Of a stretch of 33,979 nucleotides of DNA, positions 25,557 to 33,771 are shown piece after piece. The notes beneath the pieces were generated by a model. The model was not told the origin of the DNA, searched no databases, and was given only the letters and a program-made list of their open reading frames with translations. Source of the stretch: Sphaerobacter sp. (GTDB taxonomy: Bacteria; Chloroflexota; Chloroflexia; Thermomicrobiales; Thermomicrobiaceae). Made by a program: the position numbers and the translations under genes. The stretch is taken from contig NZ_JADGHZ010000023.1 of the NCBI RefSeq assembly GCF_019683595.1, positions 1-33,979 on the forward strand, given 5' to 3'. Position 1 is the first letter of the stretch. The number at the start of each line of letters is the position of its first letter.

Positions 25557-27101
25557 ATGAGCGGCGTGATCGACTGGGCGGCGGGGCCGGGCGAGATCGA
25601 CGTGGCGCGGGCGGAGCCGCCGTTGGTGCTGGCGCTCGACATCGGCTCGTCGTCGACTCGCGCGGCGCTGTTCGATGCCCACGGCCGTCGCCTCGCCGGG
25701 ACGCTCCACCAGGTACCCTACCGTCTCGACACCACGCCTGACGGCGGGGCAACCCTCGACCCGACTCGGCTCGTTGACGCGGTCGCGGCGACGATTGACG
25801 GCGCGCTCGCCGCGGCACCGGACGCCTCGGTGCAGGCGGTCGGGGTCTCCACCTTCTGGCACAGCCTGATGGGCGTGGACCGGGACGGGCGCGCCCGAAC
25901 GCCGGTCTACACCTGGGCCGATACCCGCGCCGCCGGGGCCGCGGCACACCTGCGCCAGACGCTCGATGGCGAGGGCCACCATCGCCGCACCGGCACGGTC
26001 CTCCACTCGAGCTACCCCCTGGCCAAGCTGGTCTGGCTGCAGCGAGCGATGCCTGAACTTGCCGCCGGGGTGCATCGCTGGCTCTCCTTCGGCGAATACC
26101 TCTTCCTGACCCTCCTCGGTGAGGCGACCTGCTCGATCTCGATGGCGTCCGGCACCGGACTGTTCGACCAGGCCCGCCTGACGTGGGACCCGGACGCGCT
26201 CGACGCCGCCGGGATCACCTCGGACGACCTCTCGCCCATCAGCGACGAGCCGGTGGTGGGACTACGCCCGACGTTCGCGGCACGGTGGCCGGGGCTGGCG
26301 CGTGCCGCCTGGTTCCCCGCCCTGGGGGACGGTGCCTGCTCCAACCTGGGATCGGGAGCGATCGGCCGTGGGCGGCTGGCGATCACGATTGGAACGACTG
26401 CGGCGCTGCGTTTGCTGTGGGCGGGCGACCCGGTACCGCCCCCGCCGGGGCTGTGGCTCTACCGGCTCGACGCGCGGCACGTGCTCCTGGGCGGTGCGCT
26501 GAGCGAGGGCGGCAACCTCCACGATTGGGTGTGCACGCGCTTCCGCCTGCCCGACCCGCCGGAGCGGGATGCGGCGCTCGCGGCGATGCCGCCCGACAGC
26601 CACGGCCTCACCTGGCTCCCGCTCCTGGCGGGTGAGCGCAGCCCCGGCTGGGAGCCACACGCCCGTGGGGCGCTGGCCGGGCTCACACTCGACACGGATC
26701 CGGTCGCGGTTCTGCGCGCGGCCATGGAGGCGGTCGCCTACCGCGTCGCGCTGGTGGCGCGGCTGCTCGATGCCGCGGCTCCGGGGGAGCGGACCATCAT
26801 CGCCAGCGGCAGCGCGCTGCTGCGGAACCCGATCTGGCTCCAGATCCTGAGCGACGTGCTCGGCCGGCCGCTGTTGGCCGGAGCGGCGCCGGAAGCGTCG
26901 CTGACCGGCGCGGCGCTGATGGCTCTGGCGCGCCTGCCGCGGGAGGTCGGCGGCCAGCCCGACCTGCTGGATCGGATCGCGGCCGGGCCAGTTCCCGCTG
27001 CGGCCCGGTACGATCCCGACCCGGACCGGCATCACACCTACCAGTCCGCCATCGCACGCCAGGAACGCCTGTACCGCCGCCTCATCGCCGATGCCGGATG
27101 A
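25557..27101 (+). CDS. FGGY-family carbohydrate kinase (gluconokinase/xylulokinase-like)
   Basis: This 514-residue enzyme should phosphorylate a sugar or sugar acid with ATP. The N-terminal ATPase lobe opens with VLALDIGSSSTRAALFD (phosphate 1) and contains GVSTFWHSLMGVD and TWADTRAAGAA (sugar site). The second lobe has LGDGACSNLGSG and ITIGTTAALRL (phosphate 2, DGxxxNxG type), LGGALSEGGN and the adenosine-site motif IIASGSALLRNPIW. TWLPLLAGERSPGW matches gluconokinase-type members. The ATG at 25557 is chosen, with GGAG 9 nt upstream; GTG 25542 would add five residues. The substrate is undetermined, with gluconate the best guess. The neighbouring amidase does not obviously share a pathway. 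Confidence 0.88.
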   Translation: MSGVIDWAAGPGEIDVARAEPPLVLALDIGSSSTRAALFDAHGRRLAGTLHQVPYRLDTTPDGGATLDPTRLVDAVAATIDGALAAAPDASVQAVGVSTFWHSLMGVDRDGRARTPVYTWADTRAAGAAAHLRQTLDGEGHHRRTGTVLHSSYPLAKLVWLQRAMPELAAGVHRWLSFGEYLFLTLLGEATCSISMASGTGLFDQARLTWDPDALDAAGITSDDLSPISDEPVVGLRPTFAARWPGLARAAWFPALGDGACSNLGSGAIGRGRLAITIGTTAALRLLWAGDPVPPPPGLWLYRLDARHVLLGGALSEGGNLHDWVCTRFRLPDPPERDAALAAMPPDSHGLTWLPLLAGERSPGWEPHARGALAGLTLDTDPVAVLRAAMEAVAYRVALVARLLDAAAPGERTIIASGSALLRNPIWLQILSDVLGRPLLAGAAPEASLTGAALMALARLPREVGGQPDLLDRIAAGPVPAAARYDPDPDRHHTYQSAIARQERLYRRLIADAG

Positions 27102-27121
27102 GGTGAGAAGCAGGCGTTCCT
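27061..27121 (+). terminator. Stem structure over the kinase stop codon
   Basis: AGGAACGCCTG (27061-27071, inside the kinase gene) is perfectly complementary to CAGGCGTTCCT (27111-27121). An inner stem CCTCAT/ATGAGG (27080-27085 and 27097-27102) contains the stop codon. TCGCCCGTTTT follows. It may be an intrinsic terminator or mRNA-end structure. Confidence 0.6.
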
Positions 27122-27523
27122 TCGCCCGTTTTCAGTAGCCGGATGCGCCGCGCCATTCGCGGAGCGGTGACGCGCGCCCGGATACCTTGCGATTCATTAA
27201 CCATATTCGGTAGGCTATTCGCCCGGGGGGGGAGGAGACGCGGCCAGCCTGCGGCTCCGCGACCCGTAGTCCCGTACATCGTTGCAACAAGCGTTGACTT
27301 CCGCGTGGGCGAGAGGTCCCAATTACCGCTGACCGCTTGTCACCGACCGCCAACGGCGACTAAGCTCTGAGGTACCGCGCCGAGCGCCTGGGGACCCATC
27401 GCCGCCACAACGGGCATCGTGTCAGCCGGTGGGTGTGCTCGCGTGACCCGGCCGTGTTGAGTGCGCACCCGTGCCTTCCCGTGCGCTCGCGCGGAGGAGT
27501 ATGTTGAGGAGAGGAGACCACGT
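27122..27523. other. 402-bp gap upstream of the FtsH-like gene
   Basis: No gene is seen. The region includes an AT-richer patch (27186-27220), a short G-run near 27223 and TTGACT at 27294-27299 as a possible -35 with a poor -10. Reading frames here are short and random. Confidence 0.45.
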
Positions 27524-28993
27524 GTGAATCCGCGACCGGTGCGCCCCGGCGGCTCACTACAGCAGAGTTTGCTGGCTCTCGGGTCGCTCTCCGTGGCCGT
27601 CGGGCTGGCTGTGTGGCAGCAGCGATCGCTCGGGCGAGGCCGCAGCGACTCCGTCACCGCGGTCGAGCGGCCGGAGACGACCTTCAGCGACGTGGCGGGG
27701 CTGATCGAGGCCAAGGAGGAGCTCGCCGAGATCGTGACCTTTCTCCGCGATCCCGAGCGCTTCCGCCGCATGGGGGCGCGGATGCCGCGCGGGGTGCTCC
27801 TGGCCGGACCGCCCGGCACCGGCAAGACGCTGCTGGCGCGCGCCGTGGCCGGGGAGGCCGGCGTGCCGTTCTTCGCGATGTCGGCCTCGCAGTTCGTCGA
27901 GGTGTACGTCGGCGTCGGCGCAAAGCGTGTCCGGGACCTGTTCGCCGCCGCGCGCAAGGCATCGCCTGCCATCGTCTTCATCGACGAGATCGACGCGATC
28001 GGCCGCCGCCGGGGCGACAGTCAGAGCCACCAGGAGTATGAGCAGACGCTGAACCAAATCCTGGTCGAGCTGGACGGCTTCCAGCCGCGCCAGGCGGTCG
28101 TCGTGATCGCCGCCACCAACCGAAGCGACATCCTCGACCCGGCACTGCTTCGGCCGGGACGGTTCGACCGCCGCGTGGAGCTGTCGCTGCCGGACCGGGC
28201 CGAGCGGGCCGCGATCCTCCGGGTTCACGCGCAGGACAAGCCGCTGGCGGCCGATGTCGACCTGGACGCGTTGGCCGCGCGGACCGTGGGACTCTCCGGT
28301 GCCGATCTGGAGAACACCTTGAACGAAGCCGCGCTGCTGGCACTCCGCCGCGGCGGCGATGAGATCACCCAGGCCGACCTGGAGGAGGCGGTGGACCGGG
28401 TCATCGCTGGGCCGAGCCGCCGGAGCCGGGCTCTCAGTGCCCGCGAGCGGGAGACGATCGCCGTCCACGAGGCGGGCCACGCGCTGGTGGCTCACCAGCT
28501 CGCCTCGGCCGACGCGCCGCGGCGGGTGACGATTCTCGGGCGGGGCCAGATGGGCGGCGCCACGGTGCTGGCGCCCGATGAGGACCGGCGTCTCTGGACG
28601 CGCGGCCAGTTCCTCGACCGGCTGGCCGTCCTACTCGGCGGGTACGCCGCAGAGGAGCACCGCTACGGTGAAGTGACGACCGGATCGTCCGGCGACCTGA
28701 GCCAGGCGAGCGCGCTGGCGCAGGCGATGGTGACCACCTACGGCATGGGCAAGAGCCTGCGCGGGCGCGCCTTCGACGCGCACGGCCCCGTGTCGGAGGA
28801 GACGAGCCGGGCGATCGACGAGGAAGTCTCGGCGCTGGTGAGCGAGGCGCTGGAGCTGGCCAGCCGCACTATCGCCAACGCGTCGGATCGACTGGAAGCG
28901 CTGGTGACCGCGCTGCTGGCCGAGGAGACGCTGGACGAGGCCCGCCTCGCGGAGATCCTCGGCCCCCGCCCGGTTCGTGCGTCGCTGAACTGA
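27524..28993 (+). CDS. FtsH-like AAA+ zinc metalloprotease, short N-terminus
   Basis: This is an ATP-driven processive protease of the FtsH family, 489 residues. Walker A is GPPGTGKT (95-102), Walker B is [11 protein letters not shown], and the SRH is [22 protein letters not shown]. The zinc site is HEAGH (315-319), with the third-ligand region [12 protein letters not shown]. Canonical FtsH is 600-650 residues with two helices flanking a periplasmic domain. Here there is only one marginal hydrophobic stretch (about 15-31) before the AAA domain, so the periplasmic domain is missing. The start is GTG 27524, with GAGGAGA 7 nt upstream. A second full-length ftsH elsewhere is likely. Substrates are unknown. 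Confidence 0.9.
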   Translation: MNPRPVRPGGSLQQSLLALGSLSVAVGLAVWQQRSLGRGRSDSVTAVERPETTFSDVAGLIEAKEELAEIVTFLRDPERFRRMGARMPRGVLLAGPPGTGKTLLARAVAGEAGVPFFAMSASQFVEVYVGVGAKRVRDLFAAARKASPAIVFIDEIDAIGRRRGDSQSHQEYEQTLNQILVELDGFQPRQAVVVIAATNRSDILDPALLRPGRFDRRVELSLPDRAERAAILRVHAQDKPLAADVDLDALAARTVGLSGADLENTLNEAALLALRRGGDEITQADLEEAVDRVIAGPSRRSRALSARERETIAVHEAGHALVAHQLASADAPRRVTILGRGQMGGATVLAPDEDRRLWTRGQFLDRLAVLLGGYAAEEHRYGEVTTGSSGDLSQASALAQAMVTTYGMGKSLRGRAFDAHGPVSEETSRAIDEEVSALVSEALELASRTIANASDRLEALVTALLAEETLDEARLAEILGPRPVRASLN

Positions 28994-29024
28994 CCCGCTC
29001 TCCTACAACGGCCCTCACCCTCGG

Positions 29025-29050
29025 CCCCTCTCCCAATGTTGGGAGAGGGG
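29025..29050. terminator. 26-bp palindrome, repeat family A, copy 2
   Basis: CCCCTCTCCCAAT is followed by GTTGGGAGAGGGG, with only the central pair mismatched. It matches the copy at 23987 and lies 32 bp after the FtsH-like stop. CGTTGTCTTG follows. The flanking CCCTCACC and CG-CCCCTC context is also shared by the two copies. Confidence 0.75.
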
Positions 29051-29486
29051 CGTTGTCTTGTGCACCGCGAGGCGTCCTCGGGCGCGGCGCGTTCTCGTCT
29101 CATGCGCCCGACGGGCACGAGGAAAGGCTGATAAGCCGCGGTGACGCATATCATGCTTCCCTACTATGACCGCCTTGCGCACTCGATCGCATTCACAAAC
29201 TAGATCTGCACGGGCAGAATGAGCGCCAACAACTTGCTTATTGTGTCTCGCTCTCTTGCACTCGATGTCGGTGGTTCATCGAGATAGACGAGGCCGCATC
29301 TCGGTCTGAAGGGCGCCGATTGTCAAGCGTCCCGACTTGGACTGGTTGCCGTTTAGGTCGGGCGGTGGCTCCGGGTTTCACGCGTCGCCGGCGGGGGTGC
29401 CGGCACGTCTGGCCAGGGGTGATGAGGGCTTTTCTCCTGCCCGCACGACGGAGATGCGCCTCGGCGAGGGGAAAGGGGGATGCCTG
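29051..29486. other. 436-bp gap before the tannase-like gene
   Basis: No gene is seen. The middle part (about 29130-29290) is visibly AT-richer than its surroundings and probably holds promoter or regulatory DNA, but no clear -35/-10 pair stands out. Confidence 0.4.
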
Positions 29487-31223
29487 ATGCAAGACGCCGG
29501 AAGCGTAGCGCGGTCCGCTCCGCAGCGTGGGGCGTTGCGGCGGCTTCGCCAATCGGGCCGGCGCCGTCGTTCCTCGCTGCTGATGGCCGTCGTCCTCCTG
29601 CTTGCGGCGAGTATCTTCCCGAGCGTGGGCGGTGTCTCGGGTGTGCAGGCGCAGGGGATTGTCTGCGAGGATCTCGCGGGCATGACGATTCCCGCCGAGG
29701 AGATCGGCCTGCCCACGACCGGCGCGACCGTGCAGCAGGCCGTCGCCGTGGAGGCGACCGGCAGCCTGCCTCCGTACTGCCGCGTCGAAGGTATCATCAG
29801 CCCGGTCGATCCCACGGCGCCGAACATCCGGTTCCGCGTCAACCTCCCGGTTGAGTGGAACGGCTCGGCGATGCACTTCGGTGGGGGCGGCTACAACGGC
29901 ACCGTCGTCTCGGGGACCGGCGCTGCGCCCGGTGCACCGCCCGGCACGCCGGTACCGCTGGCGCGCGGCTTCGCCACCTTCGGCAGCGACTCCGGGCATG
30001 AAGGGGGCAATGCGAGCTTCGCGCTGAATGAAGAAGCGATGGTCAACTTCGGCTACGCCGCGCTGAAGAAGACGCGCGACGTCGCCGTGACAATCATCAC
30101 TGCTCACTACGGCCGCGGACCGGCCTACACCTACTTTGTCGGCAGTTCGCAGGGCGGTCGCGAGGCGGTCACCGTCGCCCAGCGGTTCCCCGAGGACTAC
30201 GACGGTGTCCTGAGTGTCGTGCCCGTCCTCAGCTTCACCGGCTTGCAGATCGCCGGCAACCGCATGGGCGCACCGCTGATCAACGGCGGCTGGATGAATT
30301 CCGCGAAGATCTCGTTGCTAGCCAACGCCGTGCGCGCGCTGTGCGACGGCCGCGACGGCCTCGTCGATGGCTTGGTCGCGAAGTACGCCGACTGCGAGGA
30401 CTTCGACCCGGCGGTGCTCCGCTGCCCGGACGGTACCGACGCCGGGGACCACTGCCTCTCCGACGCGCAGATCGCCGCCGTCCGTACCCTGCGGTCGCCG
30501 CTCGAGTTCGACTTCCCGCTGGCGAACGGCGTGACGGCCTATCCGGCATGGACGATCGGCAACGAAGACATGCCCGGCGGCTGGCCGCAATGGGTGATGG
30601 GCAGTGCTCCCCCGCCCGCGGTCCAGAACCCTGGTCCCAACCCCGGCGGTCCCGGGATCGTCAACTACGGGGCGCAGTTCGTCCGGTTCTTCATCGCCCA
30701 GGATCCGGCCTTCCAGACCTACGACTTCGACCACAACGACCCGCGGTGGCGCGAGCGGATCGAGCACGTCTCGGCGATCGTGGACGCGACCGATCCGGAC
30801 CTGTCCGCCTTCCACGCCCGGGGCGGCAAGCTGATCCTGGTCGAGTACCTGGGCGACCACGGGCGGAACCCGTGGGCCGGGATCCAGTACTACGAGAGCG
30901 TCGTCGAGACGCTGGGCAAGGGGCAGACGGACAAGTTCATGCGGCTCTACGTGTCCCCCGGCGCCGACCACGGCGGCAACAACGGCCCCTCTCGGGTCGA
31001 TTGGGTCTCGGTGCTCACGGACTGGGTTGAGCACGGGAAGGCACCGGGCGAGGATCTGGTGATGGTCCAGAGCCAGGGCGACACCGTGGTGCGGACGATG
31101 CCGGCCTGCCTCTATCCCAACTGGCCGCGGTACATGAAGGGCGACCCGTACGACGCGGCGAGCTTCACGTGCACGAAGGCGCCCGGGTTCCGCGGCTTCG
31201 GCGCCGGCAAGGGCAGCAACTAA
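29487..31223 (+). CDS. Secreted tannase/feruloyl-esterase family hydrolase
   Basis: This 578-residue esterase of the tannase/feruloyl-esterase family would hydrolyse esters of phenolic acids. The N-terminus has many arginines and a hydrophobic core (about residues 32-48, LLMAVVLLLAASIFP), then VQAQG, so it is a secreted protein with signal peptide. Family marks are CEDLAGMTIP, YCRVEGIISP, GGGGYNGTV, FATFGSDSGHEG and DVAVTIITAHYG. The nucleophile is Ser221 in GSSQGG, with Asp457 in LGDHGRNPW and His495 in GADHGGNN. Fungal and most bacterial relatives have Cys beside Ser and His (the CS-D-HC disulfide); here both are replaced (Ser220, Gly496). The ATG at 29487 has AAAGGGGGA 6 nt upstream. The real substrate is not known. 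Confidence 0.88.
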   Translation: MQDAGSVARSAPQRGALRRLRQSGRRRRSSLLMAVVLLLAASIFPSVGGVSGVQAQGIVCEDLAGMTIPAEEIGLPTTGATVQQAVAVEATGSLPPYCRVEGIISPVDPTAPNIRFRVNLPVEWNGSAMHFGGGGYNGTVVSGTGAAPGAPPGTPVPLARGFATFGSDSGHEGGNASFALNEEAMVNFGYAALKKTRDVAVTIITAHYGRGPAYTYFVGSSQGGREAVTVAQRFPEDYDGVLSVVPVLSFTGLQIAGNRMGAPLINGGWMNSAKISLLANAVRALCDGRDGLVDGLVAKYADCEDFDPAVLRCPDGTDAGDHCLSDAQIAAVRTLRSPLEFDFPLANGVTAYPAWTIGNEDMPGGWPQWVMGSAPPPAVQNPGPNPGGPGIVNYGAQFVRFFIAQDPAFQTYDFDHNDPRWRERIEHVSAIVDATDPDLSAFHARGGKLILVEYLGDHGRNPWAGIQYYESVVETLGKGQTDKFMRLYVSPGADHGGNNGPSRVDWVSVLTDWVEHGKAPGEDLVMVQSQGDTVVRTMPACLYPNWPRYMKGDPYDAASFTCTKAPGFRGFGAGKGSN

Positions 31224-31304
31224 CCCGAGACCGTGATGACGTGCCCTCGGCAGCGACGGGGTGAGCCCCGCCTGATGCGGCCCAGTGGCAAGTCTGGCCA
31301 GGAC

Positions 31305-31324
31305 CCCCCGGCGCCTGCCGGGGG
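31305..31324 (+). terminator. Terminator-like hairpin after the tannase gene
   Basis: CCCCCGG (31305-31311) pairs with CCGGGGG (31318-31324) around a 6-nt loop, followed by CGTGTTCTTCT. It is a short GC stem with a weak T-run. Confidence 0.6.
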
Positions 31325-31406
31325 CGTGTTCTTCTGGGGGCACCGAGGCATCGGGCGCGGCCTCTCGGGTGCGAGACGTCCCCCGAGCACACAGCGAGAA
31401 ATGCAA

Positions 31407-31432
31407 GCGGGAGGGCATATGCCCTCCCTCGC
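31407..31432. repeat. 26-bp palindrome, repeat family B, copy 1
   Basis: GCGGGAGGGCAT is followed by ATGCCCTCCCTCGC, an almost perfect palindrome. A sister copy, GGCGGGAGGGCAT with ATGCCC-type arms, lies at 33723-33748. The pair brackets the DUF488 operon. Confidence 0.7.
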
Positions 31433-31836
31433 TGGACTCTGACGCTTTCGGCTGGACACTACCCAGGGGAGACCTCCGGGTATATCGTGACCGGTTAGTC
31501 GCCCTGTCGTTAGCACGGGAGTTCCCGCGTGTTGTAGCTTGCCACCGAGCTGACACCTCTGGGGGACTGTTTCTGTCATCGCCCCTGGTACTGTTGGCCG
31601 CCCATCATCCCGTCCTCCGCCGGGAGCAGCGATTCCAGCACTGCGTCGCACTCGCTTATGGGTCCCACGGCGCCTCCATCCACCACACTCAGACACCAAG
31701 CGCCCTGTCATCCAACCGGAGGTGCCACAGTCCATTCCTGGGCGCCGAACCGCCCTGGTGTCGTCCATCCCTGCGATGTGCTTGGAGCACACCCCGTGCG
31801 TGCTCTGACTTGGAGGCTGTGCTCTTCAGCGCATCT
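31433..31836. other. 404-bp region without a recognisable gene
   Basis: ORFs exist on both strands (for example 31220-31792 minus and 31285-31875 plus), but they run through the repeat and terminator, lack ribosome-binding sites and match no family I know. Composition shifts toward lower GC to the right. It may be a decayed gene or the upstream regulatory region of the DUF488 operon. Confidence 0.4.
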
Positions 31837-31854
31837 CACGTATACTGGTACGTG
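31837..31854 (+). promoter_or_regulatory. Candidate -10 with overlapping operator palindrome
   Basis: TATACT (31841-31846) is overlapped by CACGTA (31837-31842) and TACGTG (31849-31854), a perfect 6-bp inverted repeat with a 6-nt spacer. It is placed 18 nt before the first DUF488 ATG. A -35 is weak or absent, so a dimeric regulator may act here. Confidence 0.45.
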
Positions 31855-31871
31855 CGCAACAGGAGTGATAG

Positions 31872-32366
31872 ATGAGTCAACCTACGATCTATACAATCGG
31901 ACACAGCAATCAGAGCGCGTCGGCACTGATTGCGCTTCTCCGTCGGCATCGAATTGAAGTGCTCATCGATGTCCGAAGCGCGCCCTATAGCCGTTACTCT
32001 CCTCACTTCAACCGCGAGGCGTTACAAGAAACGCTGAGCGACGCCGGCATACGATACCGTTTTGCTGGTGAGTACCTCGGTGGGCGTCCTACTGACCCCG
32101 GCTGCTACGACGAGCTCGGAAAGGTCGATTACCAGAAGATCGCGGAAAAGGCGTGGTATCAGGCTGGGATCGAGCGGGTGATCGAGTATGCGTCCACCGC
32201 GCGCACGGCCATCATGTGCAGCGAAGAGGATCCCAATCACTGTCACCGGCACAAGCTCATCGCACAGACCCTTCTGGGCCGGGGACTCACCGTGCTGCAT
32301 ATCCGCGGGGACGGGCGCATTGAGCCCGCACACCCGCTAGCCGTCCAGGCGAGGTTGTTTGGATGA
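31872..32366 (+). CDS. DUF488 family protein (first of two)
   Basis: This 164-residue protein belongs to DUF488, a widespread family of unknown biochemical function. It opens with the family signature IYTIGHSNQSASALIALLRRHRIEVLIDVRSAPYSRYSPHFN. It ends in C116-S-E-E-D-P-N-H-C124-H-R-H, the conserved CxE...CHR pattern. FAGEYLGGRPTDPGCYDELGKVDY is also typical. The ATG at 31872 follows AGGAG at 8 nt spacing. It overlaps the next gene by 4 bp (ATGA). Codons are less GC-biased than in the rest of the window, which suggests transfer. No function should be assumed. Confidence 0.9.
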   Translation: MSQPTIYTIGHSNQSASALIALLRRHRIEVLIDVRSAPYSRYSPHFNREALQETLSDAGIRYRFAGEYLGGRPTDPGCYDELGKVDYQKIAEKAWYQAGIERVIEYASTARTAIMCSEEDPNHCHRHKLIAQTLLGRGLTVLHIRGDGRIEPAHPLAVQARLFG

Positions 32367-32818
32367 CGACTGAGACCGTGCCGCTATATACGATCGGATT
32401 CACCCGACGGAGCGCCGAATCGTTTTTCGAGACGCTCCGCGAGCATGGCGTGGCTCGTCTCATCGACGTGCGAGCCAACAACACCTCCCAGTTGGCTGGA
32501 TTTTCCAAGCGGGACGACCTTATTTACTTCCTCCGTCTGATCCTGGGTGCTGAGTACCATCACCTTGAAATCCTGGCTCCAACGCCAGAGATCCGAGCGA
32601 CGATGAAACCTGGCGGTGGTGGATGGGCGGCGTACGAGCCTCGGTTCCTGTCGCTGCTGGATGAGCGCCGGATCCTTGACCACCTCTCCCGATCGTTCTT
32701 CACGGACAAGATCTGTTGCCTGCTATGCAGCGAGGCGACCCCTGAGCACTGTCATCGCCGCCTGGTCGCTGAGTACCTGCAACGCGCATGGCCTGAACTT
32801 CGAGTCGTGCACCTATAG
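32363..32818 (+). CDS. DUF488 family protein (second of two)
   Basis: This 151-residue second DUF488 member is translationally coupled to the first. It shares LYTIGFTRRSAESFFETLREHGVARLIDVRANNTSQLAGFSKRDDL and the C-terminal C122-S-E-A-T-P-E-H-C130-H-R-R. It differs clearly from its neighbour in the middle (EYHHLEILAPTPEIRATMK, GGGGWAAYEPRFLSLL), so these are diverged paralogues rather than a recent duplication. The start is within the ATGA overlap at 32363. Side-by-side pairing suggests the two act together, perhaps as a heterodimer; this is inference. Confidence 0.9.
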   Translation: MTTETVPLYTIGFTRRSAESFFETLREHGVARLIDVRANNTSQLAGFSKRDDLIYFLRLILGAEYHHLEILAPTPEIRATMKPGGGGWAAYEPRFLSLLDERRILDHLSRSFFTDKICCLLCSEATPEHCHRRLVAEYLQRAWPELRVVHL

Positions 32819-32889
32819 GCACCGCGGCATTGGCATTTCTGTCAATGTCGCTCGCAACGAATCGCCCGCTATCGTGGGAGGGGAGGTCT

Positions 32890-33654
32890 ATGCGCGAGCG
32901 GCTGATTGTCACCGATGTGGCGGCGATGGACTCCGGCGTCTGTATCGCGGGCTACGTGGGAGCGCGGTCCACACGACCAGTGTTGCCGGAAGGCGGTGGA
33001 ATTCCTTGGGCGTACCTTCGTGACGAGTCGGGGAACTTCGTTGAACCTCTGACGGAGGTGGAAATCAACCTCCTTAAGCACACCCCTCGCCCACCGCATA
33101 CCGAGGATCGGCTGATCGACGGCACCGGACGGATCCGCATCGTTCGGCGTCTACCAGAACCTGAGGCGCAATCCTTCCTTCGACGGGTGTGCCGTGGTTC
33201 CGTCACCGATCTCTTTGGTGCAGAAATCGTCGATCGACGTTACATCCTGCCTGGGCAAGGACATTCCTCACTGGGTACGCTACGTGTGTCGAGGATCACC
33301 TGGCTCGATCTCGACCGGGACGAGGATCGTGGCCGCGATCAGTTCACACTCGGCTTTGCCGATTCGACCGGAATGAGTTATCGCCTGCGCGTTACCGACG
33401 TGGCATTTCGCGAGCACTGTCGTCGTACTTGGGAGCGCACGAGCGGCCGTCGCGATCTCGCAGCGATTCGCGTACGAGAGCGGTTGAACGATGCGGAGGA
33501 GATCTTCCTGCGGATTGGCTTGAGTCGGCCGTTTGAGCCAGGCCCCGGCGTCGGCCGTCGCTGCTATCTGATGGTCACCGGTGTCTACACGTTTCCAAGC
33601 TATTTGGACGCACCGTGGGCTGAGTACTACGCGGCGTTGAGCGAATTGGGCTGA
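32890..33654 (+). CDS. DUF488-linked protein, possibly dual-OB domain
   Basis: This 254-residue protein has no catalytic motif that I recognise and no signal or membrane segment. It opens MRERLIVTDVAAMDSGVCIAGYV. The region 20-130 contains GIPWAYLRDESGNFVEPLTEVEI and FLRRVCRGSVTDLFG; the region 130-250 contains GTLRVSRITWLDLD, LGFADSTGMSYRLRVTDVAFREHC, EIFLRIGLSRPF and CYLMVTGVYTFP, all rich in short beta-strand-like segments. Proteins annotated as dual OB-domain have this kind of sequence and occur beside DUF488, but I place it there from memory only. The ATG at 32890 follows GGGAGG; it lies 71 bp after DUF488-2 and is probably in the same operon. Confidence 0.65.
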   Translation: MRERLIVTDVAAMDSGVCIAGYVGARSTRPVLPEGGGIPWAYLRDESGNFVEPLTEVEINLLKHTPRPPHTEDRLIDGTGRIRIVRRLPEPEAQSFLRRVCRGSVTDLFGAEIVDRRYILPGQGHSSLGTLRVSRITWLDLDRDEDRGRDQFTLGFADSTGMSYRLRVTDVAFREHCRRTWERTSGRRDLAAIRVRERLNDAEEIFLRIGLSRPFEPGPGVGRRCYLMVTGVYTFPSYLDAPWAEYYAALSELG

Positions 33655-33722
33655 GCGCCGGAAAGTCATCCACATGCTGATGGACCGACTGGCGGGTGCG
33701 CTGGCCGCACTTCACGAAGGCA

Positions 33723-33748
33723 GGCGGGAGGGCATGTGCCCTCCCGCC
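33723..33748. terminator. 26-bp palindrome, repeat family B, copy 2
   Basis: GGCGGGAGGGCAT is followed by GTGCCCTCCCGCC, a palindrome with only the central pair mismatched. It lies between the convergent OB-like gene and the superoxide dismutase gene and could terminate both. It is related to 31407-31432. Confidence 0.7.
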
Positions 33749-33771
33749 GGTATTTGCGTGGGGTGGTGCGC

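Noticed and set aside
23975-29050. CRISPR array, suggested by repeated palindromes
   Set aside because: The copies are isolated and kilobases apart with no regular spacers and no cas genes.
31220-31875. Overlapping frames on both strands before the DUF488 operon
   Set aside because: They run through a terminator hairpin and palindrome, have no ribosome-binding site and match no family; a group II intron or transposon remnant was considered but no diagnostic domain V or transposase motif was seen.
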